Part shown: piece by piece, positions 1-10,456 of the stretch
Layout: every line of letters begins with the position of its first letter
Position numbering within the stretch: position 1 is the stretch's first letter
Origin: Liopterus haemorrhoidalis
Lineage: Eukaryota; Arthropoda; Insecta; Coleoptera; Dytiscidae
DNA: 64,000 bases
NCBI GenBank assembly: GCA_963971575.1
Contig: OZ020611.1
Span: forward strand, 203,594,419-203,658,418
Direction: 5' to 3'
The notes under the pieces: generated by a model
What the model was told of the DNA's origin: nothing
The model's database searches: none
What the model saw: only the letters and a program-made list of their open reading frames with translations
Program-made: the position numbers and the translations under genes

Positions 1-49
1 TAAATACCTGCGAAACCCTGAAATGTGTGAAAAATCACACTTCACATCA
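1..49 (+). mobile_element. 3' end of a family A (HINE-like) element
   Basis: The window opens inside the last 49 bases of a family A copy. It shows the inverted subterminal copy ATACCTGCGAAACCCT, the hairpin around GTGTGAAAAATCACAC and the closing CACTTCACATCA before a T run. The same ending occurs at 22776, 49791 and 59826, and inverted at 31151. Confidence 0.8.
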
Positions 50-74
50 ATTTTTTTGATGTTTAACACAATGA

Positions 75-765
75 GTGCCAAAGCAGACACCGGTGTCTGT
101 TCGTGATTTTCTTTCCCAAGCTTCGGCAGACACCGATGTTTGTTTTAAAATCTACCAATAGTGCTGCATGGATACACTGGTGCGTAATTCAAGATATACA
201 GTATCTGCTTGGACCTATCCGCATATACCCCTATATTGGGCAAAAGTAAACGTGGACCGTATTAGTTTTTTACTTTTGTCTGTTTCGTATCTGCTGTGGC
301 CTACAGGTAACATATTTTGTTCTCATTATATGACAGGGCCAAAGCAGACACACTATTAATGTTCCTTTTAGAACTAAATACATAAATGATGCAGGGATTT
401 CACATATCTCATCATTTTATTGTTTTATAGAAAAATACATATCCAAAATATGAACACTGGACATATATAAATATCTTATAAAATTTCAGGGATAAAAAAC
501 TGTAAAAGTTTATTTTTTTATTAAAAAACAATAGAAAAATACACTGAAGGTAACAAATACATTACTTCTGCACTACTTCCGGTAATTACGGGGAAAATTA
601 CATGCTATTATAGACATGTTTAGACGTGTCTGCTAGCAATACTGTGTCTGCTAATAGTGTCTATCATGGCCCCCGATATCTAATGATGCCTGAAATTTGT
701 GTACGATTTGGGCTGAGGAAGCAAGGTTTTGTCGCAGGACCACAGCAGACAGAGGTGTCTGTTTT
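75..765. repeat. Stretch with recurring GCAGACAC / GTGTCTGC motifs
   Basis: A 16-bp palindrome CAGACACCGGTGTCTG lies at 84-99. Related half-sites recur in both orientations at about 126-143, 342-351, 626-633, 644-651 and 744-762. Clustered short motifs in both orientations are common in the subterminal regions of DNA transposons, but I could not find matching termini or a target duplication, so the element type stays open. No credible coding frame is present. Confidence 0.4.
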
Positions 766-1314
766 ATTTTTTTCAAATTATCCATCTCAAATAAAGAAAA
801 AAAAGAAAATTAAAAAAGTATTGACGTATGTAACTTGCGCATTACACAATATGAATCAATACTCTATCTCAGAAAAGCTGATGGTAATAAATCTTTTTGT
901 CAGGCAGTTACCAGTGGCTTGCATATTTTAAACACGTTTAAATTGGTTTTGTGTATTTCTATATTACTATTTATCATTTTATTAAACGCACGCCTGTGAC
1001 CATATTTATCATATCATTAAACGCACCCCTGTGACCATATTTTTCCTCAAAATTTTAGGGTAACATTTTTATGATCTATTGTGTTTAACCCTAGTTCGTA
1101 TTCCCATATAATATGTGCGGCACACTCGGTTGTTTTTAAAAATATTTCGTATCGAACTATTCATATTTTGTGGGCCGTTTCTGTGTGAAAAAACAATAAC
1201 TATTTACAAATAATAAATTTTATTACTATCAGTCTTTCTGAGATAGAGTATAGTCACGGGACTGTGATGAAAATATAAAAATTTAATCTGGCGCTCAATG
1301 TATTAATTGTTTTT
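766..1314. other. Unassigned AT-rich sequence
   Basis: I see no coding frame with family features and no clear repeat termini. A short direct duplication of a segment containing ATTAAACGCAC and CTGTGACCATATTT occurs around 976-1042. Confidence 0.5.
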
Positions 1315-1326
1315 CCAATTTAATAT

Positions 1327-1577
1327 ATATATTTTTTAAATTTATTTATTTTACATCGGCCTATTTCTGCAACGAGGCTAATCGCCGATGTCAGGAAGCG
1401 AGCTCCTACACCTGGAGGAGGGGTGAATGATTGTGAAAATGGGTGTAATGTAAACATATTATTCTCGCCCGAATAATATCATCAACGAAGGAGGCTCGAA
1501 CCACCGACCGCCCAGGCCAGACTGTATATTCCATCAGTCTAAACCGTACGACTCAGTGCGCTCGGCCACTCCGTTGG
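1327..1577 (-). mobile_element. tRNA-derived SINE with 12-bp target duplication
   Basis: Read on the minus strand, the element begins at 1577 with a tRNA-like head holding an A-box-like AGTGGCCGAGCGC and a B-box-like GGTTCGAGCC; the order of parts resembles tRNA-Ser. A unique body of about 160 bp follows and ends in an A/T-rich tail. Perfect 12-bp direct repeats CCAATTTAATAT flank it at 1315-1326 and 1578-1589, as expected for LINE-mediated insertion. The family name is not known to me. Confidence 0.8.
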
Positions 1578-1695
1578 CCAATTTAATATTCTTATATCTT
1601 AATACAGAGTAAAATACTTGATCTTTCCTAATTTAACGTCCTTCGTATCTCTTATAATTAAGAAGTTAGCAATGTTTAAATAGTTTCCAAAAACC

Positions 1696-1698
<3 letters not shown>

Positions 1699-1728
<30 letters not shown>
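1699..1728. repeat. (TA)n microsatellite
   Basis: Uninterrupted TA dinucleotides. Confidence 0.95.
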
Positions 1729-1730
<2 letters not shown>

Positions 1731-1823
1731 TGCATAAAACTAATATATATGCGAAACGTCCCAATGAATTAAACTAATTTATTAATTTTCCTACCTAATT
1801 GACGATTAAAGAAGAAACACAAT

Positions 1824-1826
<3 letters not shown>

Positions 1827-1862
<36 letters not shown>
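1827..1862. repeat. (TA)n microsatellite
   Basis: Uninterrupted TA dinucleotides, longer than the tract at 1699. Any Ile/Tyr reading frame across it is a product of the repeat. Confidence 0.95.
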
Positions 1863-1867
<5 letters not shown>

Positions 1868-2061
1868 TTTAAATACATTAGTTTTACAATTTTATGTTGT
1901 TATGTTTCACTAAGTTTCAATATTTTACTATATGCGGGTCAAATAATTGTATATGCACGCCAGATTTCAACTATGTTTAGCCATTTGGCCAATATATTTA
2001 CCTAGAGACCTTGTTGTATTTATGAAATGTTAAAAGTGAATCATATGTACATACATATATT

Positions 2062-2920
2062 CATGGGCTCCCGCAGAATTTGTTTTAAGGGGAGCGGCAA
2101 AATACGATGGCCTATTTTTGAATATATTTAGTAATTTACTGAATAAACTTTCATAAATACAGAACACTATTTAAACAGAAATTGAAGGCGTCTGCGAACA
2201 TTGGCAAATTGGCATTAATGACTTTTTCTATATAATCTGCTCTATTATTAGTATTTTTTTCCCTACATACTCAAACCGGATAAATGAACATCCGTTATAG
2301 TTGATCTCAAAATTGAAATAATAGTGTTTATAGGTCCAGGCCAGACCCGATTTGACTGCACACTTTGTTTATGTAGTTAGCTGTCATCAGTTATCGGTAT
2401 TTGGGCCCCTTTGTGGCGTTTCTATTGGCAGCTTCTGCGTGGAAAATGAAGTACGTCACGTAAACATCTGATAATATTTTTTAAGATATTTATAATATTA
2501 CATAAAAACTAAAGCACAATTTTTATCTACGTGCAGTTTTTTATCTGTCATTGAGCCCGTTTCGTTATCGTTTTTCGGGGCGGGGCGGTAATATTGTCTT
2601 CCCGGGTCCGGAATTTTTGTTTTTCCGGGCCCGGGCGTTATCTTGACGCCCCAGCTTACCCTTTCCGAGGCCTAAGGTACTCCAGTGTTGCGAGGCCCCT
2701 TAATGCAAACTTTAAACAAGTAAATACACATGAACTAACATTTGTTTAACATTTGAGAACAAATATAAAAGACAATAAAAATATTTATAATATAATTAAC
2801 CAACATAAACATAAATAAATTTGAGGACAAAAAAGCATAAGGGTTTAGAATAAAAAACTTAAAAGTGTATATTCCAGGGAGGGGCAAATGCCACCTTGCC
2901 CCTAACTGCGGGCGCCCATG
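2062..2920. mobile_element. Candidate DNA transposon with CATGGGC termini
   Basis: The left end reads CATGGGCTCCCGCAG and the right end is its near inverse, CTGCGGGCGCCCATG, which fits terminal inverted repeats of about 15 bp on an element of about 860 bp. No clean target duplication was found, so the superfamily is unknown. A GC-rich island (about 2575-2700) with several GGGCCCGG-like runs sits inside; similar sequence recurs near 58400-58450. No open frame of note. Confidence 0.4.
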
Positions 2921-4221
2921 TTTGTACTTATATATATTTGAGACAACTAGTTAAAAAATGACGTCACCATTTTGTTAATACATGTCAAATCTTACCTACC
3001 CCCACCCCTTCAAATATACCATAATTAATAAAGAATTAAGATTTATTTCCATATTTACATAGGTTTACAAATATTGCGCAGTATTATCATATTTTTTCAT
3101 TTGTTTGTTTGAAACGTTTCTTTTGTTTTAATAAAAATATAAAAAACAAACGAAATAGATTCACAAATTGGAACAAAATTGTAATAAAATGATATAATGG
3201 CTATATATTTTTAACAAATTAAAGGTTATGTACATATAAACAAAAATATATATTTAACATAACATCCACTGCTCCCAAACTTGACAAATAAAATGCTTGC
3301 ACCTTCTCTGGTCGAATTGGAGTATCTCCTTTCAGTTAAATTTGCAATAAAAACACTTTTATAAGAACATACTCATCATTTAGATGAAAAATATGTTTTA
3401 GAATCAAAAACTATTATAATTCTTATTATCTACATATTTTTCTATGCTTTTTATACTTTAATTAAATATACGTTTAAAATTTACGTAAAATAAAAGATAT
3501 AGGTTATGTTATCAGTTATTTTTAATTGTCAAGGTATTTTCTTAAATGCGATAAGTAAATATTCCTATAGTTAAACTCACCCAAATTTTAAATTCTTGTT
3601 ACTGAAATAACAAGATGAACTAATTTTCCCGGTACGTTCTTCTCGCCTACTTAATCACAACTCACGTTTATACTGATAATACCTATAAATACGATTATTA
3701 ATAACGTTGACGTTTCTGAAACAACTGATTGTAAAACACAAGTCAAAGATAACTTGATCGTTTATTAATATGTCTTATTGTTAGGTTTTATTGTTAATGT
3801 AATGTTTTATTGTTTAAATTATATATTTTATTATTTTATTCTAGTTACTGTTAGAAATTGTAGCAAGAATGAATTTGAGCTGCTTGCAATGTTGAATGTC
3901 ATTAAGGGAAAATTCTTGTTGAAACTAGTCAACTAACAAGCTTGTAACTGGCAATGATAAAACTTAACAGTACCTGTTGCTTTTGCGTTGTATGTTTTAA
4001 TAAAACACATTTTGATTATTACAAATTATTTTTTGACACAATTGTTTATGGTTTAAATATGGCTTAAATCTTATTAATTTATTTTCAGTGTGTTAAATAC
4101 AGTTGCTGATTTAACTAGTCATAATTTTTAAACTGATTTGCTTGCTGATAGTTGTGATACTCAAATAACGATAAGGATATTACCAAATATAACTTAGAAT
4201 AACTTTAGAAATTTCTTAAAG
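2921..4221. other. Unassigned AT-rich sequence
   Basis: About 1.3 kb of AT-rich DNA with no coding frame, no paired termini and no tandem repeat that I can support. Confidence 0.5.
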
Positions 4222-4232
4222 GTATCTACCAA

Positions 4233-4488
4233 TTGAGAAGTGACACGCTCGGATACGCAGTCTGGTGGTCCAATATTGTACTACGCGACTGTAGTACTGT
4301 TTGAAATTATTACATATGTTCTGGTGTTGATTTTTTGTTAGAACGTCGATAGATACATTTTCATAAAATAAAAATGTACTGTGCTTAAATTAACCTGTTC
4401 TCTGTTAGCATATTGACAGCTGAATACTAGACAATTCAGCCATTTTGCCATGAATTACAGCGCCGCCAACGGTAATGTCACTTCTCAA
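4233..4488. mobile_element. Small inverted-repeat element (TTGAGAAGTGACA termini)
   Basis: Perfect 13-bp inverted repeats, TTGAGAAGTGACA at 4233-4245 and TGTCACTTCTCAA at 4476-4488, bound 256 bp with no coding frame. An 11-bp direct repeat GTATCTACCAA lies immediately left (4222-4232) and again 26 bp beyond the right end (4515-4525). The offset means it is not a clean target duplication; the true right end may lie beyond the inverted repeat. Confidence 0.55.
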
Positions 4489-4525
4489 TACAGTTCAGAT
4501 CATGTATCTAGAATGTATCTACCAA

Positions 4526-4863
4526 ATACATTAACTCTTGTTCACTGATTCGCTTTTACTCATCTATTACTTCCGTTTAGAAGGTTTATCAAGCATTATT
4601 TTGTTAGCTTGGTAATATTTTTAGTTGGTATAAACCCTGGTCTAATGAATTAAACAATAATAATACTTATTTAATGTTTTATGTCGATATTGCCAACACA
4701 ACCTTAAAAATATATATTGTAAAGTATGAATTTTAACATATTTTAGGACTTTGTAGGTATTTAATAGAGAAGAGGTCTACATAAGAACCGAATGCTGCAC
4801 GTGTTGGACTTATCCATCATAATATGATCATAAATACGTCATAACCATTTTTTACTTACCTCA
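4526..4863. other. Unassigned AT-rich sequence
   Basis: No gene, repeat terminus or tandem structure recognised. Confidence 0.5.
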
Positions 4864-5625
4864 TCAAATAGTCCAGTTTACAGTAATATGTAGAAGGTGT
4901 CCATGGGTCCACCAACAGTGACCTATACGAAGGCGTGTGATGGCGGCTTCCTCCCTGCGGTTAATCCTGCAGGAAGAACCCCATGGTTTAACATCTCCCT
5001 TAATTTGTCTCAACTTAACATCCTGTATGCTGCTACACTCATGCTGCCACCTGGCTAGAACCAGATGTTTCAGATGACACTTTGCGTCATCTGGGAATGT
5101 AAAATTCATATCAATCATAGATCTCTAGGCGGCTTTGCAGCAACATCTGCCGGTTCATTGCCTTTAATACCAACATGTCCCGGTATCCAAAACAGCTTTA
5201 CTCTCACATTCTGAGCATTCAGATTGTGGAGTAGCAACAGGATTTTTAGTACAAGAGGATGCACTGGATCTGGTTCTTGGATACTGTTCAGAGCGCTTAG
5301 CGAGTCCGTCAAAATAACACTTGACCGACTTTGCTCTGACGAAACAAAACATAGGGCCTTGAAAATAGCGTACAGCTCAGCAGTGTACACACTTGTTATG
5401 GAATGCAGACGGTACTGAAACTGTTGACGTGGGTTCAGCACAACGAATGCACACCCAACCCTGGTTCCGGATTTTGATCCGTCAGTAAAAATTACAGTAT
5501 CCTCGAATCTAGGGACTAGTGTTCTTTGTAACTCATGTTGGTATTCGATCGACGTTAGATAGAAAACATATTTCTGGACCAAGTAATATTGATGTGATAA
5601 AATTAAAAAAAATTCAGTAATGTTT
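4864..5625 (-). pseudogene. LINE ORF2 fragment: RNase H domain and C-terminus
   Basis: This is the 3' part of an ORF2 polyprotein from an RNase H-bearing LINE (I/R1-like group). On the minus strand the RNase H domain runs from about 5505 down to 5130. All four acidic positions are visible: IFTDGSKSG, TAELYAI, LTDSLSALN and IPGHVGIKGNEPAD. After a stop at about 5115 the frame shifts by one and continues into the usual LINE C-terminal segment with RREEAAITRLRIGH and THGHLL, ending near 4864. Reverse transcriptase and endonuclease are absent, so it is a 5'-truncated, frameshifted copy. Sequence upstream of 5625 belongs to a hAT fragment, not to the LINE. It is related to, but clearly a different family from, the LINE at 43745. 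Confidence 0.85.
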
Positions 5626-5631
5626 ATAATA

Positions 5632-5773
5632 GCGATATGCCAAATAAGGCGAAACATATTCGATATTTCCAAACAGACGGCAAATCCTGTGCGGATATTT
5701 TTGCGGATGCTGATATTATATTTACAAAGGCTGCGGATGCGGATACAGAAAAACGTATCCGCGCAGGGCTCTA
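5632..5773 (-). mobile_element. Truncated copy of the GCGGAT-rich hAT element
   Basis: The segment ends at 5773 with GCAGGGCTCTA and matches, in inverse orientation, the first 170 bases or so of the hAT element at 8362-9488, including GCGGAT repeats and the stretch around CAGTTTGGAAA. Only one terminus survives. Confidence 0.75.
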
Positions 5774-5779
5774 GATATA

Positions 5780-6765
5780 AGCAGAAAAATTCTGTAAAAA
5801 ATTACTGTGTAGTAACGTTACTACAAGATAAAATATTATAAAAAGTATAATGACTTTTATTCATGATAGTAACTGACCTTGCTCACAATGACATTTTTAG
5901 TTACTAAACAGATCAATTCTGTAAAAATTTACTGTGTAGTAACGTTACTACAAGATATGCAGATCAATTCTGTAAAAAGTTATTATGTAATAACGTTACT
6001 ATAGTCGGATTGATGATAAGTGACTGTTCGTTGCTACAAGTATCGATATTCAATACTATATGCTTTCTTTGTTTATATCATTATAATTATTTGCATACCC
6101 ATAGTAACGTATAGTGGACCCAAGTTAACAACTAACCTTCAAAATTATTTGAATAAAAAACAAAGCATTAGAAAGAAACGGCATGATTCGTAGATATCTT
6201 TACTAATAAGAGAGCGAAAATAAATGTACAGCAGTATTCAAACAAACAAAATTATTAATTTTACGGTAATAATCATAAATAAGGAAAAATTTATACTCAT
6301 ACGTAAATTTTGGATTATAATTTGTTGTTTATTCCAGCAGATTTAAAATTAAAGTTTGTGAATTTAATAACTGGCTGCAAACCATATTTTAATTAATATT
6401 TATTACCAGACACTGACAGTTAAGACAAATAACAAAAAACATTTTTAAAATCGCTGAAAAATGTTAACTAGATTATTATATGAATGCACTACTTGATACA
6501 TACATGTAACAGTCACCTATCAGCAATCCGACTATACAAGATAAAATATTATAAAAAATATAATGACATTCATTCATGGTAGTAACTGACCTTGCTCATA
6601 GTGACATATTTAGTTACTATTATCATAGTAACTGAGTTACAGAATTGGTCTGAAAATATTATAAAAAGTATAATGACTTTCATTCATGATAGTAACTGAC
6701 CTTGCTCATAGTGACAGATTTAGTTCCCATGATCATAGTAACTGAGTTACAGAATTGGTCTGAAG
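5780..6765. mobile_element. Cluster of partial E-family fold-back MITE copies
   Basis: Family E is recognised by CAATTCTGTAA near its ends and by CATGATAGTAACTGACC inside. Copies or part copies lie at about 5780-5905, 5908-5957, 5962-6001 continuing at 6537, and 6652-6765. They alternate as short direct and inverted pieces. A 533-bp element (6002-6534) splits the array. Intact relatives lie at 47057-47220 and 54376-54663. No protein is encoded. Confidence 0.75.
6002..6534. mobile_element. Non-autonomous TA-flanked element (TAGTCGGATTG termini)
   Basis: The ends are TAGTCGGATTG and CAATCCGACTA, with AGTGACTGTT and AACAGTCAC just inside. It is inserted into the E-family array: the joined flanks read GTTACTACAAGAT, as in the unfilled copies nearby, so a TA was duplicated (6000-6001, 6535-6536). 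TA duplication fits a Tc1/mariner-type MITE. There is no transposase frame. Confidence 0.8.
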
Positions 6766-7000
6766 GAGTCTCAAGGGTGAGAAGGTTGATGACCATATTG
6801 AAGCATACTGAATATAGCCAACATTACATACAACGTTAAATAAAATACTATTATTTCTTTTGATAAAATTTTCAAGTATCGGCGATAAAAATGTCATTTA
6901 CCATATAACCACAATTTTGGCGATTTTCTGGGTTCATTACATTTTTCTGTTTGTAGTGGGGGGGGGGTCATTTTAAAGCCAGCTACAAATTATCAACCAT
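6766..7000. other. Unassigned sequence with a G run
   Basis: Contains a run of G residues near 6956-6967 and otherwise nothing recognisable. Confidence 0.5.
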
Positions 7001-7244
7001 CTTAACACACTAATCATAAAGGAGAGTTCAGAATCGGAATTCCTTCAATCATAGTTTGGTTGAGTTATGGTTCTGCTACACCAAGGTGTAGCAGAACCAT
7101 AAGTCCCGAGACAAGTCCCGAGAAGCAACCGGACTACCCTATTGATATCTGACCGAAGTCAACTGCTTATTTCTGGCTGAGTTGAGGTTCTAGCCATACC
7201 TACGCCCGACAAGCTACGGACCACCCTCTTAACACACTAATCAT
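7001..7244. mobile_element. 210-bp insertion between 17-bp direct repeats
   Basis: CTTAACACACTAATCAT occurs at 7001-7017 and again at 7228-7244. The 210 bp between them are moderately GC-richer than the surroundings and contain a 38-bp perfect hairpin (7065-7102) and a local duplication of AAGTCCCGAG. The long direct repeats suggest target-primed insertion of a short retroelement, but I see no convincing tRNA-like head or poly-A tail. Confidence 0.55.
7065..7102. repeat. Perfect 18-bp-stem hairpin
   Basis: TTATGGTTCTGCTACACC is followed, after AA, by its exact inverse ending at 7102. Any transcript or single strand here would form a hairpin with a 2-nt loop. Confidence 0.9.
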
Positions 7245-7669
7245 TATATCATTAAAAATTTGATCTGAGTGATTTAAAGATGAATGAGTTTTTCACCAGC
7301 TAACAAAATCATTTTTAAATAATTATTAGTTAGTGTCTAATATTGAGGTAAATTAGGAATGAGAGGTATTATGTTAATTATTCCTTGTTAATTATAAAAA
7401 CCATTAAGGGCCAGACATTTAAACATTTAGTAATTACTAGTGAACGGACAAAATAAGTCTTTCTAAGAAATATTTTAAAAACATTTATATCAAGCGAATA
7501 TAACTGTTGTGAATATAATTGTGGTACAATTGTCCAAACAAGTAAAGACAGTTGTCTTTACTAATTGGTGGAACCTACGCAGAGATAATTTTTTAATGAG
7601 ATAAATTTCATAACATTAATTTAGCGCCAATTATCGTTGGCGCTGGAATGTAATTTATTTATTATTTTT
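7245..7669. other. Unassigned AT-rich sequence with small hairpin
   Basis: No gene recognised. A short inverted repeat AGCGCCAA/TTGGCGCT is at about 7623-7643, just before the B element. Confidence 0.5.
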
Positions 7670-8172
7670 AGGGTTTTGAAGGTATGACCACCAAACAACG
7701 CTTATAAAGTTAATCAAGTGTCTGTCTGTCTGTACGGTAGAAATTGTAGCCAAACGGCTTAACATAGAAAGTTGAAATTTGGTATGCTTATACAACTCTT
7801 TGACCCACATATGGGAAAAAACATCCCCAGGTAAATATAAACAAATATGTAATCAAATTTGTGAGTGGGGTATCAAATAAAACCTCTTAATGCTTAGATA
7901 GACAAGCAAATTTTTCTTTTTGAAATTTTTTTATCACGGGTTTCTGCCATAAATATGTAAAAAAAAATTGTCCCCTACCCTCTCCTCCAGAGGGGTTGAT
8001 CTAAAAATCTGAAAGAATCTCCATAATATACATACAGTAGAACCTCGGTTATCCGGACTAGGTCGGGGATGAAGGTAGTCCGGATAACGAAAAATCCGGA
8101 TAATAGAAAAAAAGAGAAATAGGAAAGAAAAATTACGTACATTAAGCACGAATCTTTTTTTATTGATATATA

Positions 8173-8349
8173 TATACGTTCAGTAAACTGTGTAATTTTT
8201 TCACTTCGTTTTTTTATATCCGATATTGTGGAAGTGCCGACGCCATATTTATCAGACCAATAACGTCCTGAGTCACCTCATTTCAATGCACGGATGATAC
8301 CTAATTTGTCTTTTAAAGATAGTACAACAGGTTTTCTTTTCGATGACAT
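8173..8349 (-). pseudogene. Tigger transposase N-terminus (CENP-B/Psq-type HTH)
   Basis: Starting at the ATG at 8349 the minus strand encodes MSSKRKPVVLSLKDKLGIIR, continues to an in-frame TGA about 24 codons in, and then reads SDKYGVGTSTISDIKK. This is the Psq-like helix-turn-helix found at the N-terminus of Tigger/pogo transposases and CENP-B. The frame then enters low-complexity sequence and the DDE catalytic domain is missing. The hAT insertion lies directly upstream, between the terminal repeat and the start codon. Confidence 0.85.
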
Positions 8350-8361
8350 ATCGGTAATATT

Positions 8362-9488
8362 TAGAGCCCTGCGCGGATAAGCTTTTCTGTATCCGCATCC
8401 GATCCGCATCCGCACATCCATGATCCGCATCCGATCCGCATCCGCAGCTTTTGTAAATAACAAATCCGCATCCGATCCGCATCCGCAAAAATATCCGCAC
8501 TATCCGCACTACAGGTTTTGCTGTCAGTTTGGAAAGAACTAACATATTTCGCCTGTTTAGGTAATCTCTGCTCTAAAACGTTACTGAAAATTTTTGGATT
8601 TACCAGCTTATTTATTACTAACCTAACCTAAGGGACCCCAAAAGTTTTAAGGCCTAGATGCGCTAATAACTTATTTAAATCTAGAGAGAGATAACAATTT
8701 TGGGGGGCCTAAGCGTTCTTTTTCGTAGGGAGTAAGTGGCGCGCTGCTTTTTTTAATATTGAATTTAAAAAAAAAATCAGAAAAGTTACTTGATAGAAGG
8801 TGCTTCATATTTTTAGGATCAAGTAATTCTCTTACGCCATTTCGCGCATTAGTTAGGCGTTGCAACTTTTTCAAATAGCAACATGTGTCATTTTTCAAAT
8901 TTTTGGGATCTGCAAGACTTTTTACTTCGGGTAGTATAAAAAAATTGGCAGGTTACATCATAAAATTTTCGAGAAAAAATTATGTAGGAAAATTTTGGTA
9001 TTTAAATAAAACTTACTAATCAGTTTTATGTAAAAAAAAACCTTTATCAGATTTAAAAGCCAGAATTAGAGCAGAGGTAGGAAGAATTACGTCGAAAGTG
9101 TACCAGGAAACTTTTGTCCAAAATATTATTTTCTATAATATATTCAATAATAAAAAGAAAGTTAAGTTGATTGTCTCAGCTCAGTCTTGATCATAGACAA
9201 TTGTCTTAATAAAAATAACATAAAGTGAGATTGAATGCTTCAAAATATCATGTATATACAGACAACCGAAAATAACCTAGGACTGCGTAGTCAGAACACA
9301 ATTGCTTGTTTCTCCGAAAGTAACCGAAGATTAATTGTTCACGCGGATATTGCGGATAAGCGGATATGACATTTAATCCGCATCCGATCCGCATCCGCAT
9401 GGTTTAAATGATAATTTATCCGCATCCGCAGAAAAGTTGCGGATATCCGCGGATAATCCGCGGATACCCGCGGATTTGCAGGGCTCTA
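8362..9488. mobile_element. Non-autonomous hAT element with GCGGAT arrays
   Basis: The ends are TAGAGCCCTGC and GCAGGGCTCTA, flanked by perfect 8-bp target duplications GTAATATT at 8354-8361 and 9489-9496, so it is a hAT insertion. Both subterminal regions are packed with GCGGAT/ATCCGC hexamers, often as GCGGATCGGATGCGGAT (8380-8510 and 9340-9480). Such motif arrays are typical of hAT transposase binding regions. The centre encodes nothing recognised; a Leu/Lys-rich minus frame at 8671-8898 shows no family motif. A truncated relative is at 5632-5773. Confidence 0.92.
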
Positions 9489-10140
9489 GTAATATTAAAA
9501 GAAAATATTTAAATCGCACGTCCAGGCACGTCATGACGTGAAAACCGGTACACAGCGGCGTAACACAGCTATTCGTAAAATGATTTCCTCATTTAAAAGA
9601 ATCCGGATAATCGAAAATTCGGATAATCGAGGTCCGGATAATCGAGGTTCTACTGTATATGGGAACCGGAATAGTTCAACAGGAATTTTTGAAAAATATC
9701 TATAATATTTTTTTAAAATTTATTGTGTGGTATCAAAAGAAAGCTCTTAAAACGTATATTGAGGAACTAAAACTAGTTTTTTTAAATTCGTTTCTTTTAA
9801 CACGATTTTAGTCAAAAATGTGCCAAAAATGTTCTTGTCCCGCCCCTCTTTACTCAAAAGGGTTAAACAAAAAACCTGAAAAAATTATAAGCAATGTACA
9901 TTGATCTGAGCCGAAAACGTAAGCGAGGAAAATTTGATCAGATTTTAACCTCGGTTTTGGAAAATATTGCAGTTTTTGTGTTTGACAAAATTAATTATTT
10001 ATTTAATTCATACCTAAATTATGACTAATAATGTTATGGAATTTTTTGTATTTATGACTAAGGTTGTGTATGTCTTTTTCGATATTTAATATATAATAAA
10101 AAATTGTTAACAGATGAGAACGAATCGCCTTCTTAAGAGC

Positions 10141-10456
10141 AGAAAAAAAAATCGCTAGGATTTTCTAATTTATATTTTTAATAGCGTAATATTCGCAAAT
10201 TATTTAAATTTAGTTTAAACAAATTAAATGGAATCTCTTAGTACTCAAATATCGAATAAAAATGATTATCAAAAATCTCTTGATTTTGATGTGTGATGTA
10301 GTATTGAATTTTCTTGGATATGCGATTTTTATCATCCCCGTGCAACGTATAAAATCTACCTTCATGGATAATGTGGAGGTGGCTGACTACAATTTTTCCA
10401 AAATTTCCCCACCGCTTAAGGGTGTTTGTATAGTGTTTTTCTGTGTGGTATATATA
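10141..10456. other. Unassigned AT-rich sequence
   Basis: An 84-codon plus-strand frame from 10262 crosses this region into the mariner end; its hydrophobic translation resembles no family I know, so I treat it as chance. Confidence 0.5.

Larger units (their letters stand above)
8035..9655 (-). mobile_element. Tigger/pogo-type transposon remnant with nested hAT
   Basis: The termini are CAGTAGAACCTCGGTTATC (8035) and its inverse GATAATCGAGGTTCTACTG (9655), with a TA on each side, diagnostic of the pogo/Tigger group of Tc1/mariner. About 490 bp remain once the nested hAT (8362-9488) is removed, so most of the transposase is deleted. The surviving coding part is the N-terminal DNA-binding region on the minus strand. 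Confidence 0.9.
7670..10140 (+). mobile_element. Family B (HINE-like) element, copy B1, split by a Tigger element
   Basis: Starts at AGGGTTTTGAAGGTATG after a T run, followed by GTCTGTCTGTCTG and the family B body (GTACGGTAGAAATTGTAGCC, GACCCACATATGGG). At 8034 the body is interrupted by the Tigger element and resumes at 9656 with GGGAACCGGAATAG. It matches copy B2 up to CTTCTTAAG near 10130 and then diverges, so the 3' terminus is lost. Net length without insertions is about 0.85 kb. No protein is encoded. Confidence 0.75.

Noticed and set aside
1490..1577. A tRNA-Ser gene
   Set aside because: The stretch is the head of a 251-bp SINE with perfect target duplications, not a stand-alone gene.
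4222..4525. GTATCTACCAA as a clean target duplication of the 4233 element
   Set aside because: The right copy lies 26 bp beyond the inverted terminus, so the match may reflect a different boundary or an older event.
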